From: Silvibacterium acidisoli
Lineage (GTDB): Bacteria; Acidobacteriota; Terriglobia; Terriglobales; Acidobacteriaceae
Assembly: GCA_022870745.1 (NCBI GenBank)
Contig: CP085323.1
Location: forward strand, 3,906,001 to 3,970,000
Direction: 5' to 3'
Length of the DNA stretch: 64,000 nucleotides
The position numbers were made by a program, and so were the translations under genes. The first letter of the stretch is position 1. Each line of letters starts with the position of its first letter. Of the stretch, positions 45,545-53,882 are shown one piece after another. The notes beneath the pieces were generated by a model. That model was given only the letters and a program-made list of their open reading frames with translations. It did not search any database and was not told where the DNA came from.

Positions 45545-45597
45545 AAACAATCGAGTGACAAGCCGATAACAATCCGGCACGGAAGCCTCAGTATCCT
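45545..45597 (+). promoter_or_regulatory. TGACA-repeat promoter for the HprK-like gene
   Basis: Boxes AAACA (45545-45549), TGACA (45556-45560) and TAACA (45567-45571) repeat every 11 bp. After exactly 20 bases comes TATCCT (45592-45597) as the -10 box. The layout equals that of four other promoters in this region. It is divergent from the CuA promoter in the same 190-base gap. Confidence 0.6.
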
Positions 45598-45621
45598 CTT
45601 GAGCAGGAGTGATACGGATTG

Positions 45622-46623
45622 ATGCTGAGCCTTGAGCAGATAGAGGCAGCATGCGCGGCCGGGAAGATGCCCGTAGTTTGCCGGCATGAACTGGAAGTGC
45701 CGGAGCTGACTTTTAGCAGGATCTACTACCCATTTGGTTTTCCGATGGAGGTTCGCAGTAACTCTAACGAGGTGCTCGAACATTTCACCGCGATGTGGGG
45801 AAAATTCAGGCCGCATTTCGAGGCTGATATGCTGCGGACCGAAGTGGTTCTCGTTGACGATGGGTCTACTGACTGTCCGCCGGAGCCGAGCCATCAGATC
45901 TTCGGTTCCTGGTTGATCTGCGTGGCCGACTCCCGCAATTCAGTTGTCGCCGATCTGCAGAATGGGATTACACGCATCACCGTCTCGCGTGGCGCACTGC
46001 GGCACCCTCTATACGTGCAGTACTTCCTGTTGGGGCTGGCTTCCTCATGCATCTCCACTTGTCTTGCGACCCCCATTCATGCCGGATGCGTCGCGTTCAA
46101 CGGAAGAGGATTCCTGCTGTGCGGAGATTCGGGAGCGGGGAAGTCAACGCTCTCCTATGCCTGTGCGCGGGCGGGATGGAACTACGTCAGCGATGATGCC
46201 AGTTATATGCTCAGCCACGGGGATCGGCGCATGGTTAGTGGAAATCCGCACCAGGTGCGGTTTCGGCCATCAGCTGCGGAGCTGTTCCCTGAACTTCTTG
46301 GACTGGCTGTTACGCCACGCGCGGCCGGAAAGCCTTCGATCGAGCTGCCTACCGCCGGTATGCCTTATATCAAGACGGCAGACACAGCCTGCATCGATTT
46401 CATGGTATTCCTGAAGCGCAGGGATAACGGCTTCGCCGAGATCGAACCTTACAGCGCTGATGCGGCGCGGTTGTTCATGAGGCAGGTATTGTTCGGTCCT
46501 GAGCCTACGCTGACAGCCCAGCATGCGGCGATCGAACGCATGCTGGGCGCCCGGCTGGTTGCTCTCCACTACAGTGACCTAAGGCTCGCAATTGCACGCC
46601 TTGAGGAACTCAGCATGCAATAG
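45622..46623 (+). CDS. HPr-kinase-like (HprK C-terminal fold) protein of a polysaccharide locus
   Basis: 333 residues. The centre has a Walker A motif CGDSGAGKST near residue 173 and the HprK-like sequence CARAGWNYVSDDAS. There is no HPr or PTS gene nearby. Such HprK-related proteins often accompany nucleotidyltransferase-fold proteins in exopolysaccharide/exosortase loci, and a nucleotidyltransferase is encoded at 48161. Substrate is unknown. The ATG at 45622 is 12 bases after AGGAG; a TTG at 45619 is an alternative. Its stop lies in a 30-bp palindrome. Confidence 0.8.
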   Translation: MLSLEQIEAACAAGKMPVVCRHELEVPELTFSRIYYPFGFPMEVRSNSNEVLEHFTAMWGKFRPHFEADMLRTEVVLVDDGSTDCPPEPSHQIFGSWLICVADSRNSVVADLQNGITRITVSRGALRHPLYVQYFLLGLASSCISTCLATPIHAGCVAFNGRGFLLCGDSGAGKSTLSYACARAGWNYVSDDASYMLSHGDRRMVSGNPHQVRFRPSAAELFPELLGLAVTPRAAGKPSIELPTAGMPYIKTADTACIDFMVFLKRRDNGFAEIEPYSADAARLFMRQVLFGPEPTLTAQHAAIERMLGARLVALHYSDLRLAIARLEELSMQ

Positions 46624-46644
46624 CGGCACGTGCCGCTATTGCAT
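46615..46644. terminator. 30-bp perfect palindrome spanning two convergent stop codons
   Basis: Arms ATGCAATAGCGGCAC (46615-46629) and GTGCCGCTATTGCAT (46630-46644) are exact complements with no spacer. It includes the stop of the HprK-like gene (TAG 46621-46623) and reaches the first base of the cytochrome stop (46644-46646). RNA from either strand would fold into a strong hairpin, so it probably acts as a bidirectional terminator or transcript-end stabiliser. No long T-run follows. Confidence 0.7.
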
Positions 46645-46955
46645 CAGGGATTGAAGAATCGCAGTAACTCCTGCTCGTCATGTGCGCTCAGGGATGCACG
46701 CATCCTCATGTGTCGCACGATCGTTCCGGAGATTCTTGGCGAGAAGCCCTCAGGTGCATTGTGGCAGCGTGAGCAGTTTGCCTCGAAGATGCGCTCGCCG
46801 TCGTCTTGATCCTGATGAGACCGCTGGTCTTTCTGCTGCTTATCCGATTTCGTTTCCGTCTTGCCGTTTGAAGCAGCCGGGGCCTCAGAGCGAGCCACAG
46901 GGGCGAGGGACACTGCGGCAAGAGCGAGCATAACTGCAAGTGAGGTCATTTTCAT
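46644..46955 (-). CDS. Small periplasmic cytochrome c
   Basis: 103 residues with a signal peptide ending near APVARSEA. A charged linker rich in Lys, Asp and Gln follows, then one haem motif CSRCHNAPEG (Cys-x-x-Cys-His). A likely axial methionine is in RHMRMRASL. The haem domain is short (about 50 residues). It begins two bases after the stop of the outer-membrane barrel gene and shares its transcript. Electron partners are unknown. Confidence 0.85.
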   Translation of the reverse strand: MKMTSLAVMLALAAVSLAPVARSEAPAASNGKTETKSDKQQKDQRSHQDQDDGERIFEANCSRCHNAPEGFSPRISGTIVRHMRMRASLSAHDEQELLRFFNP

Positions 46956-46957
46956 AC

Positions 46958-47998
46958 CTAGCGTCCTTTCCAGGTGGGGAAGAGGAAGCGGTACACGATG
47001 CCCGTTTCCCAGATGTTGGTATTGCCCGAAGATGAAAACTGTCGCGAGTAGCTGGTCAGGATGCGCGTGTTATGCGGCAGGTTATAGTCGATGCCAAAGT
47101 CCGCACGCTGTGTGTCGACAAGCGGCACGCCATCGCTGACCACGGTGTCGCGGCGGAAAGTCTGCTGCAAGCGAAATACCGGTTCGAATCTGCCGACCCA
47201 GCTGTTGAGGCCGCCAAATGCCTGGGTGCGGTAATCCGCTTCGACCCAGTAACCCTGCGCGTGATGGCCGCGCGCGTATTCGGAGCGAAGTCGAAAAGCT
47301 GTACCGGCAGGTTCCCACCATACGTGTGCGCCGTAAAAGTTTTCGTGTGTGCCCTGCAACTGGCGATCGTATGAGAGGCCGACTTCCAGCCGCTGATCGG
47401 GAAGGTAGAGGCTGGTACGGCCGCCAAAGGCGCGCGTGGCGGTGAACTGCTCGTTGCCGCTCCTGGCAGAGAACCAGCCTGCGTAGTCGATTGAGTAGCT
47501 GTGATGTGAGACGGCCGAACCACGCGCCATGCCGCCGAGACCGGAACCTGAAGAGAGTATGCCGAGGCTGGCAATAAGCGGACCATCCTGGAAATTGTTG
47601 ATCCATACCGGCGAGAGGCGGTCGTTGTAGGTGTTGAAGGGTAGAAGGAAGCTGCCGCCAACGATTGTCAGGTGCGGGTTCACGATGAAGTCGCCCTGCA
47701 AGTACGTAAAACCGGCGAAGTGGCTGTGATCGTAACCGTTACTGGTTGGATTAAAGCTTTCGAGAATTGCAGCCCTCGACTCGATCATGAAGCGCTGACC
47801 GATGGGCATGGCAATCAATGGTTCGATCAGCGGCATATAGCTGGTGTTGCCGCCGTTGGTGTTGCTGAAAAATGCGACGCCGCCCGAAATCAGCGGCGTG
47901 TCCTGGGCGCGAGCCATATGGACTGCACAGAACATGGCTGTGATGAGAGAGGTTGACCAGGCAAACCTCAAGATCCGGGTGAGCAAGGGACGCGACAT
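46958..47998 (-). CDS. Outer-membrane beta-barrel protein
   Basis: 346 residues. The signal peptide runs from MSRPLLTRILRF through VHMARAQD. Alternating strands such as RFMIESRAAILESF, HFAGFTYLQGDFIV and LEVGLSYDRQL point to an outer-membrane barrel. No specific family could be named; it resembles acidobacterial hypothetical barrels next to cytochromes. The predicted -10 box ends only six bases before the ATG, so the mRNA may lack a leader. It is followed by a small cytochrome c gene. A link between barrel and cytochrome (porin-cytochrome conduit) is conceivable but a single-haem cytochrome makes that weak. Confidence 0.7.
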   Translation of the reverse strand: MSRPLLTRILRFAWSTSLITAMFCAVHMARAQDTPLISGGVAFFSNTNGGNTSYMPLIEPLIAMPIGQRFMIESRAAILESFNPTSNGYDHSHFAGFTYLQGDFIVNPHLTIVGGSFLLPFNTYNDRLSPVWINNFQDGPLIASLGILSSGSGLGGMARGSAVSHHSYSIDYAGWFSARSGNEQFTATRAFGGRTSLYLPDQRLEVGLSYDRQLQGTHENFYGAHVWWEPAGTAFRLRSEYARGHHAQGYWVEADYRTQAFGGLNSWVGRFEPVFRLQQTFRRDTVVSDGVPLVDTQRADFGIDYNLPHNTRILTSYSRQFSSSGNTNIWETGIVYRFLFPTWKGR

Positions 47999-48004
47999 GC
48001 CACA

Positions 48005-48068
48005 ACACTAGCCGGAAGCATTCTGCGTCGTGTCTCAGGATCGTCTGCTGTTTGTCAATCTATTGTCG
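48005..48068 (-). promoter_or_regulatory. TGACA-repeat promoter for the barrel/cytochrome operon
   Basis: On the minus strand the boxes CGACA (48068-48064), TGACA (48057-48053), AGACG (48046-48042) and AGACA (48035-48031) repeat every 11 bp. After exactly 20 bases comes TAGTGT (48010-48005). The gene start at 47998 follows within seven bases, which implies a leaderless transcript. Confidence 0.6.
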
Positions 48069-48087
48069 CAGCTGCGGAAACAGGTGG

Positions 48088-48151
48088 AAACAATGCGGTG
48101 ACAATCACCTGACGGCCCCATGACAACAGACGTGTGCCGGGCTTTTAGAGT
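48088..48151 (+). promoter_or_regulatory. TGACA-repeat promoter for the nucleotidyltransferase gene
   Basis: Boxes AAACA (48088-48092), TGACA (48099-48103), TGACG (48110-48114) and TGACA (48121-48125) repeat every 11 bp, then a 20-base gap and TAGAGT (48146-48151). The ATG at 48161 is nine bases after the -10 box and has no ribosome site, again suggesting a leaderless or nearly leaderless mRNA. Confidence 0.7.
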
Positions 48152-48160
48152 CGGTTCGAC

Positions 48161-49477
48161 ATGGAAGCAACAGCGATAAAGCGGCATGAGGGAAGGTGGG
48201 GAGCGCCAGCAGCGCGCGAGGCGGCGGTAAAGCTGTTCTGCGATCCGCTTCCGGAATGCTGCCTGCGCCTGGAAATGCTTAACGCTTCGGAATGGAAGAA
48301 GCTGCTGCACTGGCTGGATGTAAGCGGCCTGGCGCTCTACTTCCTGGATCGTATCCATGAGCTGGAGATACCGTCGGTGCTTCCCGCAGTGGTGCTGGAC
48401 CGGTTGCAGAGAAACCTGCACGACAACACAAGGCGGATGCAGGATCTACTGGAAGAATTCGCAGCAATCCATTTCGAGTTTCAACGCGCGGATTTGTCCT
48501 ATGCGACGGTGAAGGGTTTCGCGCTCTGGCCGGATTCCGTTGCAAGGCCAGAGCTGCGATCGCAGCTCGACCTGGACTTTATCGTCTCTCCGCACAGCGC
48601 AATGCGCGCGCGCGAAATTCTTGAAGCAAGGGGCTACCACCTGCACGCCGCAAGCGGAAGGAGCTGGGAGTTCAAAGCGAATCAGATTGCAGGCATGTCC
48701 TTGCGCGATATCTACACCCCTTCGCCGTACCGCTGCGTGGAGATCCATATCGAAGATCAGGGACCTGGCACAAGATTGGAGCGCAGGGAACGGCGGCAGA
48801 TTCTCGGGGTGGAAGCGTTTGCGCTGACTGCAGGGGATCAGTTTGTCGATCAGGGCATGCACCTCTACAAGCACATCACCCGCGACTTCTTTCGTATGTC
48901 CCACCTGCTTGAATTCCGGCGGCAGGTGGAAAAGCTGAAGGAAGACGATGCCTTCTGGAGGCAGATCGAATCGGATGCGTTGAAGATGCCGGATGCTTCC
49001 GTCGGCCTGGGTGTTGCGATTCTGCTTACATCCCGGGTGCAGGGGAGCTTCGCTCCGGAGTCTCTTACTCGTTGGACGGTGGAACGCGTTCCGCTGGGCG
49101 CACGGCAATGGCTGGAGCGTTACGGAAGCCGGATGGCATGCTCCGATTTTCCCGGCACAAAGCTCGGCATGATGCTGCAGAAGGAACTCTCCATCGCGAC
49201 TGGAAACCAACGACCTGTAAGCCGACCACTGATTCCGCTACGTCTTCCTCCCCCCATTGTTAAGGCTCCTACGCGGGAAAGTGCGGTGCGCCGATTCCGC
49301 CGAAGGTACTTTGAACTGCGCTTCATCCTCTTCCGGCTGCGCTTTCATTGCGTCGAGGGGCTCCGCTATCGGATTGAATCAGCCCGCTGGGCCCGTTACA
49401 GGGATCGGACAAACCGAATCGCAACGTCGCGTGTTCTCTACTCTGACTCGCGCATGAAAAGTGACTCCAGCAATTAG
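48161..49477 (+). CDS. Nucleotidyltransferase-fold family protein of polysaccharide loci
   Basis: 438 residues of the uncharacterised nucleotidyltransferase family found in exopolysaccharide clusters. The active-site pattern is RSQLDLDFIVSPHSA, with the two metal-binding aspartates near residue 140, and ATVKGFALWPD ahead of it. A later helical segment includes DQFVDQGMHLYKHITRDFFRM. The C-terminus is basic and arginine-rich. It probably works with the HprK-like protein at 45622, a pairing known from exosortase-type loci; the substrate is unknown. It has its own TGACA-repeat promoter. Confidence 0.82.
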   Translation: MEATAIKRHEGRWGAPAAREAAVKLFCDPLPECCLRLEMLNASEWKKLLHWLDVSGLALYFLDRIHELEIPSVLPAVVLDRLQRNLHDNTRRMQDLLEEFAAIHFEFQRADLSYATVKGFALWPDSVARPELRSQLDLDFIVSPHSAMRAREILEARGYHLHAASGRSWEFKANQIAGMSLRDIYTPSPYRCVEIHIEDQGPGTRLERRERRQILGVEAFALTAGDQFVDQGMHLYKHITRDFFRMSHLLEFRRQVEKLKEDDAFWRQIESDALKMPDASVGLGVAILLTSRVQGSFAPESLTRWTVERVPLGARQWLERYGSRMACSDFPGTKLGMMLQKELSIATGNQRPVSRPLIPLRLPPPIVKAPTRESAVRRFRRRYFELRFILFRLRFHCVEGLRYRIESARWARYRDRTNRIATSRVLYSDSRMKSDSSN

Positions 49478-49488
49478 CCGTACGCGTT

Positions 49489-49552
49489 CAACAAAGGAAT
49501 GACAATTCTCTGACTGCAATATGACACGTGAAGCGGTGGAGACTTTTACGGT
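49489..49552 (+). promoter_or_regulatory. TGACA-repeat promoter for the polysaccharide export operon
   Basis: Boxes CAACA (49489-49493), TGACA (49500-49504), TGACT (49511-49515) and TGACA (49522-49526) repeat every 11 bp, followed by 20 bases and TACGGT (49547-49552). It probably drives the long operon starting at 49565, possibly through to the polyketide genes near 60 kb. Confidence 0.7.
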
Positions 49553-49564
49553 CGACTAGGAAAG

Positions 49565-52540
49565 ATGCGAGGCATGCGAACCCATTTCATCGGCGGAAAA
49601 ATAGCTCATGCAGTTGTAGCTCTAGCGTTGGCTGGGCTGTTCTTTGCTGTGGAGACAGCGGGCGCTCAACAGGAGCCGCCGCCATTACAGGGAGCGGCCA
49701 GCCAGACCTCTCCACTGGACAACTCCACTTCTTCTGCAACGTCCACGGCAGAGAGCAACAACTTCGGTGAACAACGTACGGCGGATTCTCCCTTGATATC
49801 GGCATCGCTTCCTGCCGACCGCATCATTAGCATCCTCGAGGAAAATCCCGACCTGGTGACGGAGATCAAGTCACAGGTGGCGGATCGTTTACAGACCCAG
49901 GGAACGCCTGTCGACGCGAACGACATCTCGGATGAAATGCTCTATCAGCAGATAGAGAGCAATGCGTCGCTGCGCAGCAGCATTACGACCTTTCTTCGCG
50001 CACGCGGATATGTAAGCGAAGACGATCTGCAGAATGCAAGCCTCTCCCAGGGAGGGTCCGGTTCCGATACAGACAGGCTCGGAAATGCATATGGGTTTCC
50101 GGGCGACGACGGATCGGATATGTCCCGGCTGGCAACGTCTTCTTCGTACGGTATGGTTCAACGCGGACGCGAAGATGACTTTGCACGCGCCATGGATACA
50201 GGGCGCTTCGCGGATCGGGGCGCACGAGCCGGGTTGCCTGCCAGGCCTCGCGATAAGGAGCCGGTGAACAATGCAACCGATGCGCCGAAGGTGCTGCGGC
50301 AGCCGGCGCCCTACAACCTCCGCTCCATGCGCGATCTCTACACGCAGATCCCCGATCAGACGCAACAGCTAAAACGTTTCGGCGCCGAAGTGTTTACGGA
50401 TCGAAGTGTGCGTACGAGCCTGGCGGGTGGATCGACTCCGAATGCTCCGCTCGATGTTCCGCTCGGTCCCGATTACGTGCTGGCTCCGGGGGACACGGTG
50501 GCTGTGAACGTATGGGGCGGCTTGACGCAGACCATCTCCCGGGTGATCAATGGAGACGGCCATATCCTGCTGCCAGAGGCGGGCTCGATCTCTGTCGCGG
50601 GGCTTACGCTTGAACGTGCGCAGTACGCGATAGAGAACGCACTGAAGCAACAGTTTCGAAATGCGCAGGTCGCGGTTACGATTTCACGGCTTCATTCTGT
50701 CAGGGTGTTTGTCGTTGGAGATGTGCAGAGGCCGGGGGGCTATGACCTGAATGCCCTGGCAACGCCGGTAAGCGCGCTGCACGCGGCTGGCGGGCCTACG
50801 GCAGCCGGCTCGTTGCGCACCGTGCGGCATTATCGCGGCGAGCAGCTGGTCGAAGAGGTCGACCTTTACGACTTTCTGCTTCATGGTGTGCGTTACGGCA
50901 GCAAGCGGTTCGAGAATGGAGATTCGCTGCTCGTGCCTCCCGTGGGACCGCAGGTGGCGATCTCCGGTGCGGTGAGGCGGCCTGCAATCTATGAATTGAA
51001 GGCCAATACGGCGGCATCCCTTGCCTCGGTTGTCGAAGACGCGGGCGGATTCACTGCAGCCGCTTCTTTCTCACACATTGTGATCGAACGAATCGACACA
51101 AACCAGAGGCGCGAGACGCTTACCGTAGCTGCATCGTCTCAGTCCGGAGTGGCTGCTGATTCCGCCGCGATGGCTGCCTTCGATGTGAAGGACGGCGACC
51201 GGGTGAAGGTCGAACCCGTTCTGCCATACAGCCAGCGCGCAGTGTACCTGGAGGGGCATGTGGCTCGTCCGGGACGTCTGGCGTACTTCGATGGGATGCG
51301 GCTGGGCGATGTAATTCGCAGCTATCGCGACCTGCTTCCGGAGCCTGCGGATCGCGGGGAGATTGTGCGCCTGGTTGCGCCCGATCTGCATGCCGAGCTG
51401 ATCGACTTCAGCGTCCCGGAGGTCCTGGCCGGCAATCACGGTATCGAACTGCAGCCCTTCGACACGGTACGGATTCTGGGCCGCTATCAACTGGATGCGC
51501 CCAAGGTGGAGATACGAGGAGAGGTGTTGCGCCCAGGCAAGTACCCACTGTCAAGCGGAATGACAGCGGCACAGCTTGTACGAATGGCCGGAGGATTTAA
51601 GCGAGATGCACTGGAAGATACGGCTGATCTCACGAGTTATGGCGTGATTGATGGCAAGCGCATCTCGGAGCAGCTCTCCAGCATACGCATCGGAGATGCG
51701 GTTTCAGGGACAGCTTCCGCAGATGTTGAGTTGAAAGCAGGAGACGTGCTCGCGATCCACCAGATCACGGGATGGAACGATATCGGTGAGTCTGTAACAG
51801 TCGAAGGGCAGGTTCGCTACCCCGGCAGCTTCGGCTTTCAGGATGGAGAACGGCTCAGCTCGGTGCTGCGTCGCGCCGGAGGTCTTCTGCCTGCCGCCTA
51901 TCCCGCAGGTGCAGTGCTTGTGCGCGAGCAGGTGCGGGAACTTGAGCAGAAGAGCCGCGAGGAGCTGATCCGCCAGATTGAGACGAACTCGGCGGCGGCG
52001 CGTCTCTCACCCAATCTTGGCGCTGGTGACACCGGTCCCACACTGCAGTTGATCAAGGCACAGCAAGATCAGGTGCTTGCCGATCTGAAGAGTCATCCGC
52101 CAAGCGGAAGGATGGTGATTCACATCACTGCCGACCTGAACTCGTGGGCCAACACGCCGGCAGATATCGAGTTGCGACGCGGCGATGTCATCACCATACC
52201 TAAAGTTCCTGGCTTTGTTCTTGTCACCGGGCAGGTTTATAACTCCACCGCTCTCACCTTTACTCCTGGAAAGACTGCGGGTTGGTATCTGCGGCGTGCC
52301 GGCGGCACAAACTCTGCGGCGAACAGGAAAGATATCTTCGTCATTCGGGCGAATGGAACAGTTGTAGGACGGGGCTCGGGTGGAATCTTCGACGATGTGC
52401 TTTCGACAAAGCTCGATCCGGGCGATGTCGTGGTGGTGCCGCAAAAGGTCATCGGCTCATCGTTGTTCTGGCGCAACCTGCTGGCCACTGCGCAGCTTGC
52501 TTCGTCTATCGCCATCACGGCAGCGGTGGCTTCGATTTGA
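49565..52540 (+). CDS. Polysaccharide export protein with multiple SLBB domains (Wza-like)
   Basis: 991 residues, much longer than Wza (~380). After a signal peptide (ending near ETAGAQQE) there is a low-complexity region of about 230 residues. The Poly_export domain follows (about 295-380; DYVLAPGDTVAVNVWG, LLPEAGSISVAGLTLERAQ). Several SLBB units come next (VFVVGDVQRPGGY; VAISGAVRRPAIYEL; VYLEGHVARPGRLAYFDG; VEIRGEVLRPGKYPLSSG; VTVEGQVRYPGSFGFQDG; FVLVTGQVYNSTALTF). The C-terminus has a hydrophobic segment. It forms the outer-membrane export channel. A second ATG at 49574 is an alternative start. Confidence 0.92.
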   Translation: MRGMRTHFIGGKIAHAVVALALAGLFFAVETAGAQQEPPPLQGAASQTSPLDNSTSSATSTAESNNFGEQRTADSPLISASLPADRIISILEENPDLVTEIKSQVADRLQTQGTPVDANDISDEMLYQQIESNASLRSSITTFLRARGYVSEDDLQNASLSQGGSGSDTDRLGNAYGFPGDDGSDMSRLATSSSYGMVQRGREDDFARAMDTGRFADRGARAGLPARPRDKEPVNNATDAPKVLRQPAPYNLRSMRDLYTQIPDQTQQLKRFGAEVFTDRSVRTSLAGGSTPNAPLDVPLGPDYVLAPGDTVAVNVWGGLTQTISRVINGDGHILLPEAGSISVAGLTLERAQYAIENALKQQFRNAQVAVTISRLHSVRVFVVGDVQRPGGYDLNALATPVSALHAAGGPTAAGSLRTVRHYRGEQLVEEVDLYDFLLHGVRYGSKRFENGDSLLVPPVGPQVAISGAVRRPAIYELKANTAASLASVVEDAGGFTAAASFSHIVIERIDTNQRRETLTVAASSQSGVAADSAAMAAFDVKDGDRVKVEPVLPYSQRAVYLEGHVARPGRLAYFDGMRLGDVIRSYRDLLPEPADRGEIVRLVAPDLHAELIDFSVPEVLAGNHGIELQPFDTVRILGRYQLDAPKVEIRGEVLRPGKYPLSSGMTAAQLVRMAGGFKRDALEDTADLTSYGVIDGKRISEQLSSIRIGDAVSGTASADVELKAGDVLAIHQITGWNDIGESVTVEGQVRYPGSFGFQDGERLSSVLRRAGGLLPAAYPAGAVLVREQVRELEQKSREELIRQIETNSAAARLSPNLGAGDTGPTLQLIKAQQDQVLADLKSHPPSGRMVIHITADLNSWANTPADIELRRGDVITIPKVPGFVLVTGQVYNSTALTFTPGKTAGWYLRRAGGTNSAANRKDIFVIRANGTVVGRGSGGIFDDVLSTKLDPGDVVVVPQKVIGSSLFWRNLLATAQLASSIAITAAVASI

Positions 52541-52595
52541 CAATGATTATCGCTCGCCATGCCGTTAGCACCGATCGCTCAAGGGAGGCGAAACC

Positions 52596-53882
52596 ATGCT
52601 GCCTCCCACGATGACGGAATTCGAGACCGAAGCAGGGTCTGCACCCGTTGCCTCTACAGACTGGGCCGTACGCGGCATGCTGCTGTGGAGCCGGCGCAAG
52701 ACACTTGCACGCGTGGCAGCGATCGGGTTGATTCTGGGCCTCCTCATAGCTTTTTCGATACCCAAGCAATACAAGTCGACAGCGCGCATCATGCCGCCAG
52801 ATCAACAGTCGGGTTCGGGCGCCATGATGCTGGCAGCGCTGGCGTCGCGATCGACGGGCCTCGGCGGCCTGGGCACTCTGGCAAGCATGCTTGGCGGGCG
52901 TACGACGACCGCGTTGTTTATCAGCCTGCTGCGCAGCGGCACGGTGAGTGGGGAACTGATTGATCGCTTTCAGCTGCTGCATGTGTATCACAAGCGATAC
53001 CGCGTCGATGCAGCCAAGCGGCTGGCCAGCAGGACAAGCATTACTGACGACAAGAAGAGCGGCGTCATTACGATCGAGGTCGTGGACACTGACCCCGTAC
53101 GTGCTCGCGACCTGACGCTGGCATACCTGGATGGGCTAAACAAGCTGGTCACGGAAACCAGCACATCATCTGCACGCCGTGAGCGCATTTTTATTGAGCA
53201 GCGCCTGCATTCGGTGGAGCGAGATCTCGAACAAGCCCAGGTTTCCCTCAGCGAGTTCTCAAGCAAGACGAACGCTATCGACATTAAAGAACAGACCCGT
53301 GCCATGGTGGATGCCGGCGCGAAGGTCGAAGGTGAATTGCTTGTCGAGCAGTCTGGTCTGCAATCCCTTCGCCAGATTTATGGCGACGGAAATATCCGTG
53401 TCCGCGAAACCGAGGCGCGTATTGCTTCTCTAAAGGCCGAGCTCAATAAGATGGCGGGATCATCTGCCGCGGTTCCATCAGGCACTTCGGATGAAGAGGC
53501 TGACAAGGGTGAGCTCTATCCTCCACTCCGGCAGATTCCACGGCTGGCTGTTCCTTATGCGGATCTCTACAGGAAGGTACGCGTGCAGGAAACTGTCTTT
53601 GAATTGCTCACACAGCAGTACGAGATGGCCAGGATAGATGAAGCGCGCGATATCCCGGTAGTGAGCGTGATCGATGCTCCTGGCATCGCGGAGAAAAAAT
53701 CATTTCCGCCACGGCTGATCGTTGCTCTCGCACTTACCTTTCTAACACTGCTGGTCTCGTCGGCACTGATCATCCTCGAGGACTCGTGGTCGAGGGTCGA
53801 TCCTCTCGATCCGCGAAAAAGACTTGCGGCTGAAGTATCGGCAGCCACACGCCGGCGGACGGCAAGGTGGAAGCGGCGATGA
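52596..53882 (+). CDS. Wzz/GumC-type chain-length determinant
   Basis: 428 residues with membrane helices near the N-terminus (ARVAAIGLILGLLIAFSI, about 45-62) and near the C-terminus (LIVALALTFLTLLVSSALII, about 370-390). Between them lies a periplasmic coiled-coil region with SVERDLEQAQVSLSEFSS. The motif QYKSTARIMPP after helix 1 is typical of Wzz proteins. There is no cytoplasmic tyrosine-kinase domain. GGGAGG is eight bases upstream of the ATG. It controls polymer length together with the SLBB exporter and the polymerase. The gene ends with an ATGA overlap to the flippase. Confidence 0.92.
   Translation: MLPPTMTEFETEAGSAPVASTDWAVRGMLLWSRRKTLARVAAIGLILGLLIAFSIPKQYKSTARIMPPDQQSGSGAMMLAALASRSTGLGGLGTLASMLGGRTTTALFISLLRSGTVSGELIDRFQLLHVYHKRYRVDAAKRLASRTSITDDKKSGVITIEVVDTDPVRARDLTLAYLDGLNKLVTETSTSSARRERIFIEQRLHSVERDLEQAQVSLSEFSSKTNAIDIKEQTRAMVDAGAKVEGELLVEQSGLQSLRQIYGDGNIRVRETEARIASLKAELNKMAGSSAAVPSGTSDEEADKGELYPPLRQIPRLAVPYADLYRKVRVQETVFELLTQQYEMARIDEARDIPVVSVIDAPGIAEKKSFPPRLIVALALTFLTLLVSSALIILEDSWSRVDPLDPRKRLAAEVSAATRRRTARWKRR

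Noticed and set aside
45476-49526. PhoB as the regulator of the TGACA repeats (Pho boxes are TGTCA direct repeats with 11-bp period).
   Set aside because: The pattern is similar and cannot be excluded, but no phosphate gene is in the region, the box-to--10 gap of 20 bases exceeds the usual Pho spacing, and an OmpR-family regulator is encoded next door.
52536-52560. TGACAATGATTATCG before the Wzz gene as a sixth TGACA promoter.
   Set aside because: Only one box is present, with no 11-bp repeat and no -10 at the right distance; the genes are probably in one transcript.
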